From Bryobacterales bacterium (GTDB taxonomy: Bacteria > Acidobacteriota > Terriglobia > Bryobacterales > Bryobacteraceae): a stretch of 35,269 nucleotides of DNA. The translations under genes and the position numbers were made by a program. The stretch lies in the NCBI GenBank assembly GCA_025350625.1, contig JANXXL010000104.1:1-35269 (forward strand). The letters run 5' to 3'. The notes beneath the pieces were generated by a model. The model was not told where the DNA came from and made no database searches. It saw only the letters and a program-made list of their open reading frames with translations. Below are positions 15,817 through 24,421 of this stretch, piece after piece. Every line of letters begins with the position of its first letter. The first letter of the stretch is position 1.

Positions 15817-17523
15817 CTATCCGGCGATCGTCTTCCAGTTTTTGACCAAATGCTCCGCGGTGCGCCAAGCTAACGCCTGGATGGTGAGCGTGGGGTTGCG
15901 CGCGCCATGCGTGACCAGAACGGAGCCGCCCAGAATGCCGAGATTCGGCGATTCGTGAGTGAAACCCCACTGATCGACCACGCTCGATTCCGCCTTGGCC
16001 CCCATGCGTGTGCCCCCCACCGCATGCGTCGACAGGCTGGGACCAACCATATTCGGAACGTGAACGACATCGACAGCCCCCGCCGCGCGGAACCATTCTT
16101 CGGTTTTCTTAGCCGCGTGAGCGCTCGCGCGCTGCTCGTTCTGTTTCGGCCCGCTGGTGATGCGGCAGACCGGGTCGCCGTGCTTGTCCCGGACTTCGGG
16201 ATCCAGATCCAGCCAGGTATTCTCGTACGGCAGCGAATTAACCTGCGCATAGGCCGAAGTCCAGCGTCCTGCGTTCTCATTTAGGAACTTCTTCCATTGC
16301 GCGCCCCACTGCGGGACTCGCCCAAAGGTCGGCAAGGTAGACGCCGCGATAGGATGCAATTCATGATTCACCGTGAGGCTGGCGCCGCCTATGAAGCCCA
16401 ATCCGCTGTGATCGAAACTGTCGTCGGCCCAGTCGTTCACCACCACACCCTGCGCGTTCGCGCCATACCAAAGATTCAAGTCGAAGGGGAAGAGTCCGGT
16501 GACTTCACGATTAGCCCAATGTCCGATGTAATGCTTGCCCACCTGTCCGTGATTATTAGCCAGACCGTTGGGATAAGCTTTGGATTTCGACAGCAGCAGC
16601 ATGCGAACGTTTTCGTAAGTGTACGACGCGAGCAGCACCACTTTGGCAGGCTGGAAGAATTCCTCGCCATCCTTGATATATTCGACACCGCTGGTCTTCC
16701 CGTTGTCGTCCGTGCGAATGCGGGTAGCATGCGCACGCTCGAAAATAGTCAGGTTTTTGGTCTTCAGGGCAGCGGGAATAGTGGTGACCGCCGTCGAATT
16801 CTTAGCCTTGACGTGGCAGCCGCCGGTGTCGCAATAACCGTGATAGGCGCAGGGCGAACGGCCATCCCGCGGCTGCGAATTGATGGCCGCGGGCGAGCGG
16901 TGCGGATGGAAGCCGGCCTTCTTCGCCGCGCCGCGTATCATATCGATAAATTCCGTCTCGCGCAGCGGCGGCATGGGATACTCGCGGCGGCGGAATCCCT
17001 CGAAAACATTGCCCTGAGAATCGATCTTGCCCTGCAGGTTGCCGGCTTTACCGGAAACTCCAATCTCATATTCGATGGTGTCGTAATAAGGTTCAAGATC
17101 GTCGTAACTCAAAGGCCAGTCTTCGACCGTCGAACCCTGCGGGATCGCGCTTGCTCCATACCGGCGGACGGTTTCCGAGCGGACCTTGAAATCCCACGGC
17201 TGGAAACGCCAGCTATTGGCGTAATAGTGGATGGACGTTCCCCCCACGGCGTTCATCATCGTCGGCGCTGCGCCTTGCACCGCGCGCTGCTCCGGATTGG
17301 TGCGAAAGGTCGGAATCTCGTCCCAAACTTTCGTCCCGGTGGTCACTCTGCGGCGCACATTGTTATGAATTTCGTCGGCCCTGAAATCGCCAGGCTGCAT
17401 CCAACTCCCGGCTTCGAGCGCTGCGATCTTGATTCCTGCGCGCGCCAAAGGCAGCACCGCGACGCCGGCGGAGGCACCGAGACCGACCACTACTACATCG
17501 ACAGGTTTGAGATTAGTGGCCAT
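15817..17523 (-). CDS. GMC-family FAD oxidoreductase (gluconate/sorbitol dehydrogenase large-subunit type)
   Basis: With the ATG at 17523 the protein has 568 residues. The N-terminal FAD site is VVVGLGASAG followed by IAALEAG. The C-terminal GMC region has THAVGGTRMG and RNPTLTIQALAWRTAEHL, matching the family's catalytic His/Asn end. GGAG eight bases upstream selects this start over one at 17565. The gene overlaps the upstream subunit-3 gene by 11 bases. Family members oxidise sugars or alcohols and pass electrons to a cytochrome c subunit; no cytochrome gene is present here. The large subunit has no signal peptide and in characterised systems is carried out by Tat with subunit 3. Substrate unknown. 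Confidence 0.9.
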   Translation of the reverse strand: MATNLKPVDVVVVGLGASAGVAVLPLARAGIKIAALEAGSWMQPGDFRADEIHNNVRRRVTTGTKVWDEIPTFRTNPEQRAVQGAAPTMMNAVGGTSIHYYANSWRFQPWDFKVRSETVRRYGASAIPQGSTVEDWPLSYDDLEPYYDTIEYEIGVSGKAGNLQGKIDSQGNVFEGFRRREYPMPPLRETEFIDMIRGAAKKAGFHPHRSPAAINSQPRDGRSPCAYHGYCDTGGCHVKAKNSTAVTTIPAALKTKNLTIFERAHATRIRTDDNGKTSGVEYIKDGEEFFQPAKVVLLASYTYENVRMLLLSKSKAYPNGLANNHGQVGKHYIGHWANREVTGLFPFDLNLWYGANAQGVVVNDWADDSFDHSGLGFIGGASLTVNHELHPIAASTLPTFGRVPQWGAQWKKFLNENAGRWTSAYAQVNSLPYENTWLDLDPEVRDKHGDPVCRITSGPKQNEQRASAHAAKKTEEWFRAAGAVDVVHVPNMVGPSLSTHAVGGTRMGAKAESSVVDQWGFTHESPNLGILGGSVLVTHGARNPTLTIQALAWRTAEHLVKNWKTIAG

Positions 17524-18157
17524 GATTTTCTCCGGAGTGGTCCTCGCGCGCGCCGCCGTTTCCATAAAGTTCCTTGCGATACGGCTTGGGCGGCGTCTTC
17601 ATGCTCTGGTCCTCTAGACTGGCGGCGAGTTTAGCGCCGGGATAGCGGATAAGATCCCACCCGGCAAAGTTTTTGTTGCCCCCGTAGACCGGGTCGCCGA
17701 ACATGCCTTCGAGCGTGAGCCTCCGCACCCGATTGAAGAAGCCCCGCAATTGCGGAGCCTGATTATCGTCGATCGCCATCAGCACCGCGTCACGCTTTTC
17801 CGCCGGCAGACTTGAAAACGCGATTCCTTGGGTGCGCAGCGCGAAAACATCCAAATTGTCGAGCCCTTCAAGGAACAAAGGCTTCTCGGCCGCCAGGTAG
17901 TCGGCAAGACACCGGTCGATATACTCACCGGCGCCGCAGTCGGCCGCGCTGGGGCCCAGCTCGTCTTCAGGGATGATCCGGTCAACCAAAGCGTCTACCG
18001 TTTTCCGCTGCTCGGCCGTTAATGCCTTGGCCGGCGCTTGCGCCGCGGCGCGCTGTGGCGCGGTCGCGATCGCCGCCAGTGGAATCAACGTCGCACTCGC
18101 GAGAACCGTACGTCGGGAAATCAAGTTGATGTCCGTGGGTTTCTTCGATTCCTTCAT
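17513..18157 (-). CDS. gluconate 2-dehydrogenase subunit 3 family protein, Tat signal
   Basis: This 214-residue protein is the small subunit that accompanies GMC dehydrogenases. The N-terminus has a twin-arginine signal (SRRTVLAS followed by a hydrophobic stretch and AAAQA at about residues 37-41). The mature part carries LTAEQRKTVDALVDRIIPEDE, YIDRCLADYL and the family's FNRVRRLTLEGMFGDPVYGGN near residues 145-165. AGGGAGG seven bases before the ATG is a strong ribosome binding site. The stop overlaps the start of the GMC gene, so the two are made together, and by family precedent it would carry the folded GMC subunit through Tat. TATACT at 18187-18192 (minus strand) could be a promoter of the pair. 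Confidence 0.9.
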   Translation of the reverse strand: MKESKKPTDINLISRRTVLASATLIPLAAIATAPQRAAAQAPAKALTAEQRKTVDALVDRIIPEDELGPSAADCGAGEYIDRCLADYLAAEKPLFLEGLDNLDVFALRTQGIAFSSLPAEKRDAVLMAIDDNQAPQLRGFFNRVRRLTLEGMFGDPVYGGNKNFAGWDLIRYPGAKLAASLEDQSMKTPPKPYRKELYGNGGAREDHSGENHGH

Positions 18158-18257
18158 GGCGTGCCTCCCTTGGCGGATTCTTGGCTAGTATACAACGGCG
18201 CTCAGCTGGCCTGTTTGCAGCAGGCGTAATTTCGCGCCCGAGCCGCTCCCGGCGCCC

Positions 18258-19760
18258 TCAAACCGTCAGCTTCGCAAGCAACCCGCCGATATCCTGCGTG
18301 CTCTCGAGCGTCCAGAGCGATTGCAGAACGGCATCGGTTTTCTCGCGCGGCCAGCGCTTACCGATATTGCCGCGGAATTTGCGGTCGACGTCCGGCTTTT
18401 GCATCGGCTGGGCGGCAAAGCCGGGGATATCGTTGACCTCCCGGCTGACACGCTTTCCATCCGCCAAAATCGCGGTAATGCGCGTCGGCACAGCGCCCCC
18501 GGTCCGCGCGGTAAGTACCGGATCTTCCGCCACTGTAATCTTCTGCATAAAGGCGAGAATGCGCGGCTCCTTCAATTTCGCCGGCGCATACGTATCGTTG
18601 GTGATGTCGCCGTCGAACATGGCGCGCGCCGTGATGTAGGGCATCGAATGATCGGCGGTTTCCCGCGTAGCAGGCGCCCATTTCTCGCGATCAGTGCCGG
18701 TCTGCACCAGCCCGCGCTGGGACGTGGCGATTTCAATAGCGGCGATCCGTTCGAGCGCCGCCGCCTTGTCGGTAGCTCCCTTGGTCACTTCATCGGCAAT
18801 CCCCATCGCCGCCACGATCGCCGTCTGAGTGAAGACCACCGCCGGATAGGACTTCATGCCGCATTGGTTGATGCGGAACGGATTACCATGCCCGCCGAAT
18901 TTCGCGACGTCGATATTCGCCTCGCCCGAGACCTGTTTGAAGACCCCCAGCGTGCCCTCGAAGATCGGCGTCGGCCCGGTCAAACCGCCGCGCGCCAGCA
19001 TCGCCGCGAACACGGCGTTGCGCGAGGCTTCGCCATCGGAGAGTCCCTTCCAGTCTGAGAGCACCTGCCTTCGCGTCTGGCCCGTCGAAATGTGGTCGTT
19101 GATCGCAAGGTTGACCGCCTCCGTCAGCTTCGCCGTATCCAGCTTCATCAACTTGCCCGCCGCCAGCGCCACGGCCGGAAGACTGAATACCGGTGAATCC
19201 CAGCCGCGCGAGCTGATGTCGAGAGCTTCCACCAGGCGGCAATTGATTTCGTAGGCCAGCGCAATCGCCGTGATGAGGTCCTGGCCGCTCGCCCGCTCGG
19301 ATTCGGCAACTGAAAAGCATGGGGCGATCTGGTCGCTCGGGTGGCAAGTCATTTTGCCTACGTAGATATCGTTCAGATCGTAGTAACGGCCCGCCGCGCC
19401 ATTGGCGAAAGCGGCAAGATCGGGCGAGGTCTTGCGTGCCGTGCCGATGATGGTCGCCGCCCCTTGCACGCTTTGCGCGATCTCGCGGCAGATGCGCACC
19501 GCCCGCTCGTCAAAGGCGGCAATGCCGCACCCCAGCACGTCGATGACATGCGCTTTGACGCGTTCGATGGTCGCAGCATCGAGATCTTGGTAACGCAGCC
19601 CCGCGGCATACGCAGCCATCCTCTCCGCCAACGGCCGGGCCTCGTCGGCGCGCGCGTTTCGCCCTGAGCCGTGCACCCCAAGCGCCGCAATTCCAGCGAT
19701 AATGCTGCGGCGGGAAATCCTGTTGCCGCCACCCGCGCGAGAGATGGTTAACATTGCCAT
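18258..19760 (-). CDS. MmgE/PrpD family protein with a Tat signal
   Basis: The 500-residue protein matches the MmgE/PrpD family, which includes 2-methylcitrate dehydratase and cis-aconitate decarboxylase. Landmarks are AHVIDVLGCGIAAFD near the N-terminus, FANGAAGRYYDLND, INDHISTGQTRR, INQCGMKSYPAVVFTQTAI and the active-site-region TADHSMPYITARAMFDGDI. Unusually it begins with a twin-arginine signal: SRRSIIAGIAALG at about residues 16-28, then ARA. Classical PrpD is cytosolic, so this copy is probably exported. It lies 100 bases upstream of the Tat-type subunit-3 gene and the GMC dehydrogenase on the same strand, and may process the product or substrate of that enzyme. There is no prpB or prpC nearby. 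Met1 and Met3 are both possible starts. Confidence 0.87.
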   Translation of the reverse strand: MAMLTISRAGGGNRISRRSIIAGIAALGVHGSGRNARADEARPLAERMAAYAAGLRYQDLDAATIERVKAHVIDVLGCGIAAFDERAVRICREIAQSVQGAATIIGTARKTSPDLAAFANGAAGRYYDLNDIYVGKMTCHPSDQIAPCFSVAESERASGQDLITAIALAYEINCRLVEALDISSRGWDSPVFSLPAVALAAGKLMKLDTAKLTEAVNLAINDHISTGQTRRQVLSDWKGLSDGEASRNAVFAAMLARGGLTGPTPIFEGTLGVFKQVSGEANIDVAKFGGHGNPFRINQCGMKSYPAVVFTQTAIVAAMGIADEVTKGATDKAAALERIAAIEIATSQRGLVQTGTDREKWAPATRETADHSMPYITARAMFDGDITNDTYAPAKLKEPRILAFMQKITVAEDPVLTARTGGAVPTRITAILADGKRVSREVNDIPGFAAQPMQKPDVDRKFRGNIGKRWPREKTDAVLQSLWTLESTQDIGGLLAKLTV

Positions 19761-19885
19761 GGCCGAGATGTTACCACGCTTTTTAGGAGAACGCGCGCAC
19801 AGTTCTGATTCCCCGCCGACATGCGACTTTCGGGCGCTGGAAGTTCGTGAGCAACTCGCAGGCAGCGCCGATAGCGAGTATTTCT

Positions 19886-19912
19886 ATCTGTGTCCATCTG
19901 CGTTTATCTGCG
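19886..19912. repeat. 10-bp periodic short repeat (atctg units)
   Basis: Three copies of atctg lie exactly ten bases apart (19886, 19896, 19906), separated by tgtcc and cgttt. The unit sits in the 189-base non-coding gap between the MmgE/PrpD gene and the GerW-like gene. It resembles a dispersed intergenic sequence that I recall from unrelated bacterial genomes, which is memory and not a search result. It does not encode protein. Confidence 0.45.
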
Positions 19913-19949
19913 AGCAAGTATTGCACGTATTCTTAAGTAAGGAGGCACC

Positions 19950-20294
19950 ATGGCAGCAACCGATATCCTGCAGCAGATCGGAGAATCGCTAGGATCGAGC
20001 GCCAATGTAAAAGCCGTGTTCGGCGAACCCATTCATGCCGTGGGCCGCACCGTGGTTCCGGTCGCCAAAGTAGCCTATGGGTTTGGCGGCGGATTCGGCA
20101 CCAGACACGGGACCGCCGATGGCGAAGGCGGCGGAGGCGGCGGCGGAGTTCGCGCCTATCCCGCCGGAGCGCTCGAAATTACCGAGAGTGGCACCCGCTT
20201 CATCGCCTTTCCGGACGTGCGCTGGATCGCCGGAGCCTTCGCAGCCGGGGCCATCCTGGGCGGTCTGATCCTGGGGAATCGCCGGAGAAAATAG
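19950..20294 (+). CDS. GerW/YtfJ-family protein with C-terminal membrane helix
   Basis: The 114-residue product starts MAATDILQQIGESLG and continues with SANVKAVFGEPI, VGRTVVPVAKVAYGFGGGFG and a glycine run, the pattern of the GerW (YtfJ) family first described as sporulation proteins. The middle segment ALEITESGTRFIAF is also family-typical. A hydrophobic helix (about 92-108, with GAFAAGAILGGLILG) and a basic tail RRRK end the protein, suggesting a membrane-attached form with the domain in the cytosol. AAGGAGG nine bases before the ATG is the strongest ribosome binding site in the window. Nothing else here suggests sporulation, so the role is unknown. Confidence 0.82.
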   Translation: MAATDILQQIGESLGSSANVKAVFGEPIHAVGRTVVPVAKVAYGFGGGFGTRHGTADGEGGGGGGGVRAYPAGALEITESGTRFIAFPDVRWIAGAFAAGAILGGLILGNRRRK

Positions 20295-20373
20295 AAGAGA
20301 ATCCGCGAAAGCGAAACCTTCGGCGGCTGTACGTCGTCAGGGTCTAGTGAGGCAAGGTATATTAGAGACTGAT

Positions 20374-21201
20374 ATGCACGGGATAGCAGTTCAGTTCGGC
20401 GTGTTCGTGCTTTTGGGCGCGGGCAGTTTGACCGCCCAGAACAAACAGGATCTGTCACAGTCGCAGATCGACGAAATCGTACAGAAATTCGCTGGGAAAG
20501 AAACTCAATTCGCCAAGGCGCGGGAAGCTTACACGTACCGCCAGACCGCCCGCATCCAGGAACTCGACGACAGCGGGGCTATTATGGGCCGCTGGGAAAC
20601 GATCTCCGATATCGTATTCAGCCCGGAAGGCAAACGCACCGAGCACGTGGTCCGCTCGCCCGTGCCTAGTCTCAAGAACATCACCCTGACGCCCGAAGAT
20701 ATGGAGGATATGCGCAGTGTCCAGCCGTTCGTGCTGACCACGGTGGACCTTCCGAAGTATTTAATTCGCTACCTGGGCCATCAAAACGTGGACGAGATCG
20801 GCTGCTACGTTTTCGCCGTGAAGCCCAAGAAGATCGAAGGCACCCAACGCTATTTCTCCGGAGAGGTTTGGGTGGACGACAAGGACTTGCAGATCGTCAA
20901 GTCGTACGGGCGCGGCGTCGGCTCGGTCAGCCGGAAAGGCGATAACCAATTCCCGAAATTTGAAACCTATCGCGAACAGATAGACGGAAAATACTGGTTT
21001 CCTACCTATACCGTGGCCAATGACACGCTGCACTTCCAGAGCGGCGATCAGCGCATTCGGCAGACCATTCGCTACGAAGACTACAAGCAGTTTGGCGCCG
21101 AGACTAAGATTATTTTCGGCGACGAGGCCAAGGAGGACGGCAAACCCGGCGAATCCAAGGCCCCTTCCACGGCCCCTCTGATAGCCCCCAAGAAGCCGTA
21201 A
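20374..21201 (+). CDS. secreted protein resembling outer-membrane lipoprotein-sorting proteins
   Basis: The chosen ATG at 20374 gives 275 residues starting with a signal peptide ([22 protein letters not shown]); a GTG at 20347 would add nine residues ahead of it. The mature protein has a central beta-rich part with repeated short strands ([57 protein letters not shown]). This is the LolA/LolB-like half-barrel pattern seen in acidobacterial outer-membrane lipoprotein-sorting proteins. The C-terminal 25 residues are rich in Pro, Ala and Lys. It has no lipobox, so it should be periplasmic. TATATT ten bases before the ATG may be a promoter. Function is inferred only from fold-like pattern. Confidence 0.65.
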   Translation: MHGIAVQFGVFVLLGAGSLTAQNKQDLSQSQIDEIVQKFAGKETQFAKAREAYTYRQTARIQELDDSGAIMGRWETISDIVFSPEGKRTEHVVRSPVPSLKNITLTPEDMEDMRSVQPFVLTTVDLPKYLIRYLGHQNVDEIGCYVFAVKPKKIEGTQRYFSGEVWVDDKDLQIVKSYGRGVGSVSRKGDNQFPKFETYREQIDGKYWFPTYTVANDTLHFQSGDQRIRQTIRYEDYKQFGAETKIIFGDEAKEDGKPGESKAPSTAPLIAPKKP

Positions 21202-21273
21202 ATAGGGCCGGAACCCGTCGGCTCAGTAAAACCCCCTAATTCTCCCGGCCCGAACCGCCGATGGACTAAGGGC

Positions 21274-22407
21274 ATGGCGACCCATCCTACCAGCGCGGCG
21301 GATCGGTCCGAGATCGACCTCCTAAAAGGTGTCTTTCTCGCCAATCTCAACCACGAAATCCGGACACCCCTCAGCGGCATTCTGGGCATGACGGATTTGC
21401 TGCTCGAAACCAAACTCGACGACGAGCAGCGCGATTATGTCGCGACCGCCCGCCTGTGCACGGAAAATCTATTACACCTCCTGAACGCGACGCTCCAGTA
21501 TTCGGCATTGAGCGCCGGCTGTTTGAAACTCGACGAAACCGAGTTTAGCGTGCGCGACATGGTTGACGCGGCGCTCTCGACAAAACGCGACAAGGCTCAA
21601 GCGAAAGGGCTTCGCTTGACCGTAAAGCAGGATTCCGCGCTTCCCGCCACCATGGTGGGCGATTCTACACGAATCCAGGAGCTCATTGGTCATCTTTTGG
21701 ATAACGCCATAAAATTCACCCACCAGGGAGGCGTTGAACTCGCGCTCAAGCCCGAGGGAGAAGAAATCAGGATCGCGGTAACCGATACCGGGATCGGCAT
21801 ATTGCCCGAGCAGCACGCCCGCATTTTTGAGTCTTTCCATCAGCAAGACAGTGGGTTATCTAGAAATTATGCGGGCCTGGGGCTGGGACTGGCTTTGGTC
21901 CACAAATTATTAGGGTTGATGGGAGGTCGCATCGAAGCGAATAGCGAACCGGGAAAAGGCTCCGTATTCACGGTGCATCTTCCGCTCCGGTCGGTTGCCG
22001 CTGCTGGGAACGCTCCGGTTCTGCACGCCCGCAGCGGACCGGCTATTTTGGCGGTGGATGACAACCCGGTGGGATTGCTGGTTTTACGTCACTCGCTCAA
22101 GGGGCGCGCGGTGCAGTTGGATACCGCGGGCGATGGCGCCGAAGCGGTCGCTGCCGCCAGGGCCAGGCATTACGATCTGATTCTCATGGATTTGCAAATG
22201 CCCAAAATGGATGGCTTGCAGGCAACCGCCTCGATCCGCAGTCTTCCCGGTTACCAGGACACACCCATCCTTGCGCTGACAGCCGACTGTTCCGACGAGA
22301 TTCGCCAGGAGTGCCAAAGGCATGGCTTTCAAGGCTTCCTCTCGAAACCGATCGCGGCAGCGGCATTGTGGACCGCGGCTTCGCGCTGGCTGAAACTGAC
22401 TCCCTAA
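21274..22407 (+). CDS. soluble hybrid histidine kinase with C-terminal receiver
   Basis: This 377-residue protein has three parts. The dimerisation/phospho-acceptor domain contains [10 protein letters not shown] with His27. The ATPase domain carries an N-box ([10 protein letters not shown], 140-149), DTGIG (171-175), a FESFHQ box and GLGLGLALV. The receiver (256-375) has VDD (261-263), phospho-acceptor Asp306 in [11 protein letters not shown] and Lys358 in LSKPI. There is no membrane helix and no sensor domain; only about 15 residues precede the kinase core. It must therefore sense through a partner protein or through another kinase. The single-receiver protein at 14449 is a possible downstream partner but is not adjacent. 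Confidence 0.92.
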   Translation: MATHPTSAADRSEIDLLKGVFLANLNHEIRTPLSGILGMTDLLLETKLDDEQRDYVATARLCTENLLHLLNATLQYSALSAGCLKLDETEFSVRDMVDAALSTKRDKAQAKGLRLTVKQDSALPATMVGDSTRIQELIGHLLDNAIKFTHQGGVELALKPEGEEIRIAVTDTGIGILPEQHARIFESFHQQDSGLSRNYAGLGLGLALVHKLLGLMGGRIEANSEPGKGSVFTVHLPLRSVAAAGNAPVLHARSGPAILAVDDNPVGLLVLRHSLKGRAVQLDTAGDGAEAVAAARARHYDLILMDLQMPKMDGLQATASIRSLPGYQDTPILALTADCSDEIRQECQRHGFQGFLSKPIAAAALWTAASRWLKLTP

Positions 22408-22470
22408 GCCAGCACGCCTTGGCATTTAATATGAGTGGCGAAATGCGCGGGTGAATTCATACAATAGGCC

Positions 22471-23631
22471 ATGCCCCCTCGTCGCATTGGGATTCTCACC
22501 GGAGGCGGTGATGTTCCCGGCCTCAATTCCGTCATTAAAAGTGTGGTCTACCGCGGAGCGGAAGACGATATCGAAGTCACCGGTATCCGGCGCGGTTGGG
22601 AGGGGTTGACGCACGTCAACCTGAATGATTCCGAGAGCCGTCAGCGCTATATTCTGCCGCTCGACCGTGACAACACACGGACCATAGACCGCGATGGCGG
22701 GACCATGCTGCATACCAGCCGCACCAATCCCTCGAAGATGAAAAAACTGCCCGAATTCCTGACTGGCGATAGCTTTCCGCAGAAAGATGGCAGGTGGGAT
22801 ATGAGCGCCCAGGTGCTGTCCAACCTGGAGAGTCTGGGCATCGATGCCCTGATTGCCATCGGCGGCGACGATACGCTGAGCTTCGCGCACCGGTTGAATC
22901 AACTTGGTATGAAGGTGATCGCGGTGCCGAAAACCATGGACAACGATGTCCACGGCACGGAATACTGCGTAGGATTTTCGACGGCGATTACGCGCGCCTC
23001 CGACGCCATTGACCGGCAGCTCACCACAGTGGGATCGCATGAACGCGTCGGCATTTTTCGCGTGTTTGGGCGGGACGCAGGCTATACCGCGCTCTACACC
23101 GCGTGGGTAACTTCGATCCGGTGCGTGATTCCCGAATATAAAGTGGATCTCGATAAGCTGATCGATCTGGTGATGACCGACAAACAACGGAATCCGAGCA
23201 AATACGCGCTGGTGATTCTTTCGGAAGGCGCGCAATGGGAAGGCTACAAAGTGCAGGAATACGGCGACCCGGACGCCTTCGGGCATCGCAAGAAGGCCAG
23301 TGTGGCAGAGACCCTCAGCACGGAAATCCAGCAGCGCACCGGCGAAGAAACGGTGGTCAGCGACCTGACTTACGACCTGCGCGCCGGCGCTCCGGATTTT
23401 ATGGATAAGCTGATCGCATCCACTTTCGGCAACATGGCCTATGAGGCGACGCGCGCCGGCCAGAGCGGTTTGATGGCGGCGATCCACGAGGGATGTTACG
23501 CGATGGTGCCGCTGCCCGATCCGAAACTCGGCCCCCGGCGGCTGGACGTCGCCAGTATGTACAATACCGAGCGTTACCGCCCGAATTATGCGGATAAACT
23601 AGGGATGCCAGTCTTTCTGACCCGGGCTTAG
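22471..23631 (+). CDS. phosphofructokinase, PPi-type active-site signature
   Basis: The enzyme phosphorylates fructose 6-phosphate to the 1,6-bisphosphate in glycolysis. The 386-residue protein has GILTGGGDVPGLN at the N-terminus (phosphate-donor loop), GGDDT at 131-135, PKTMDND at 153-159 with the catalytic base Asp157, and GRDAGYTALY. The donor-specificity positions are Asp134 (Gly104 in the E. coli ATP enzyme) and Lys154 (Gly124). The Asp/Lys pair is the signature of pyrophosphate-dependent enzymes, so a reversible PPi-PFK is the better call; the family does contain ATP-using exceptions. TACAAT lies five bases before the ATG and there is no ribosome binding site. A crotonase gene follows after 16 bases. 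Confidence 0.92.
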   Translation: MPPRRIGILTGGGDVPGLNSVIKSVVYRGAEDDIEVTGIRRGWEGLTHVNLNDSESRQRYILPLDRDNTRTIDRDGGTMLHTSRTNPSKMKKLPEFLTGDSFPQKDGRWDMSAQVLSNLESLGIDALIAIGGDDTLSFAHRLNQLGMKVIAVPKTMDNDVHGTEYCVGFSTAITRASDAIDRQLTTVGSHERVGIFRVFGRDAGYTALYTAWVTSIRCVIPEYKVDLDKLIDLVMTDKQRNPSKYALVILSEGAQWEGYKVQEYGDPDAFGHRKKASVAETLSTEIQQRTGEETVVSDLTYDLRAGAPDFMDKLIASTFGNMAYEATRAGQSGLMAAIHEGCYAMVPLPDPKLGPRRLDVASMYNTERYRPNYADKLGMPVFLTRA

Positions 23632-23647
23632 CCAGGAGGCGCGCCCG

Positions 23648-24421
23648 ATGCCGTATTCTCATCTCACCTTGGGTTTTGAAGGGTGCACTGCGATCGTCAC
23701 GCTGAACCGGCCGCAGCAGCGCAATGCCTTGTCGCTCGAACTGATGCGGGAGATGATCGCATGCCTGAGCGAACTCGAAAGCAATAGCGAAGCTCGATGC
23801 ATCATTCTGGCGGCCGCAGGGCCCGCCTTCTGCTCGGGGCACGATCTGCGCGAAATGACCGGACTGGGCGCGGAGGCTTATGCAGAAATCTTTGGCGTCT
23901 GTAGCGCGATGATGACCAAGATACAGTCGGTGCCGCAGCCCGTCATCGCAGAAGTGCAGGGAATGGCAACCGCGGCCGGCTGTCAGCTGGTAGCTACCTG
24001 CGATCTCGCGATGGCCTCTGAGCGCGCCGGCTTTGCAACTCCGGGCGTACGCATCGGCTTGTTCTGTTCAACACCAATGGTGGCAGTGAGCCGCGTGTTA
24101 GGACGCAAGCGGGCGCTCGAAATGCTCCTCACCGGAGACGCCATCGATGCCTGGACCGCCGCTGACTGGGGCATGGTGAATCGTATAGTTCCGGAGGTTG
24201 AATTGCGGGGCGCCACCCTGGCACTCGCCGAGCGAATTGGCCAGGCGAGCGCCTTCACCTTGAAGACCGGCAAGCAAGCGTTTTATCGCCAGGCAGATTT
24301 ACCGCAAGCGGAGGCCTATGCCTTCACGGAGCAAGTGATGACCGAAAATGCGCTGGCCGCAGATGCGCAAGAAGGCATCTGCGCATTTCTTGAAAAACGG
24401 AAACCTCGCTGGCCAGGCTAG
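23648..24421 (+). CDS. ECHDC3-like crotonase-family protein (enoyl-CoA hydratase/isomerase)
   Basis: The 257-residue protein is a full-length crotonase-fold member. The oxyanion loops are FCSGHDLREM (61-70) and GMATAAGCQLVATCDLA (105-121). The sequence around ATAAGCQL and FATPGVRIGLFCSTP is the distinctive wording of the ECHDC3-type branch rather than of true enoyl-CoA hydratase. The two catalytic glutamate positions of the hydratase hold Gln113 and Gly133, so simple hydration is unlikely. AGGAGG before the ATG is a good ribosome binding site. It follows the phosphofructokinase gene by 16 bases, and its stop overlaps the stop of the convergent acyl-CoA synthetase by four bases. Substrate unknown. 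Confidence 0.88.
   Translation: MPYSHLTLGFEGCTAIVTLNRPQQRNALSLELMREMIACLSELESNSEARCIILAAAGPAFCSGHDLREMTGLGAEAYAEIFGVCSAMMTKIQSVPQPVIAEVQGMATAAGCQLVATCDLAMASERAGFATPGVRIGLFCSTPMVAVSRVLGRKRALEMLLTGDAIDAWTAADWGMVNRIVPEVELRGATLALAERIGQASAFTLKTGKQAFYRQADLPQAEAYAFTEQVMTENALAADAQEGICAFLEKRKPRWPG

Noticed and set aside
16297-17634. Open frame of 445 codons on the plus strand
   Set aside because: It is antisense to the GMC oxidoreductase gene, which has all family motifs; the translation has no recognisable pattern.
22426-23487. Open frame of 353 codons on the minus strand
   Set aside because: It is antisense to the phosphofructokinase gene, whose motifs are complete.
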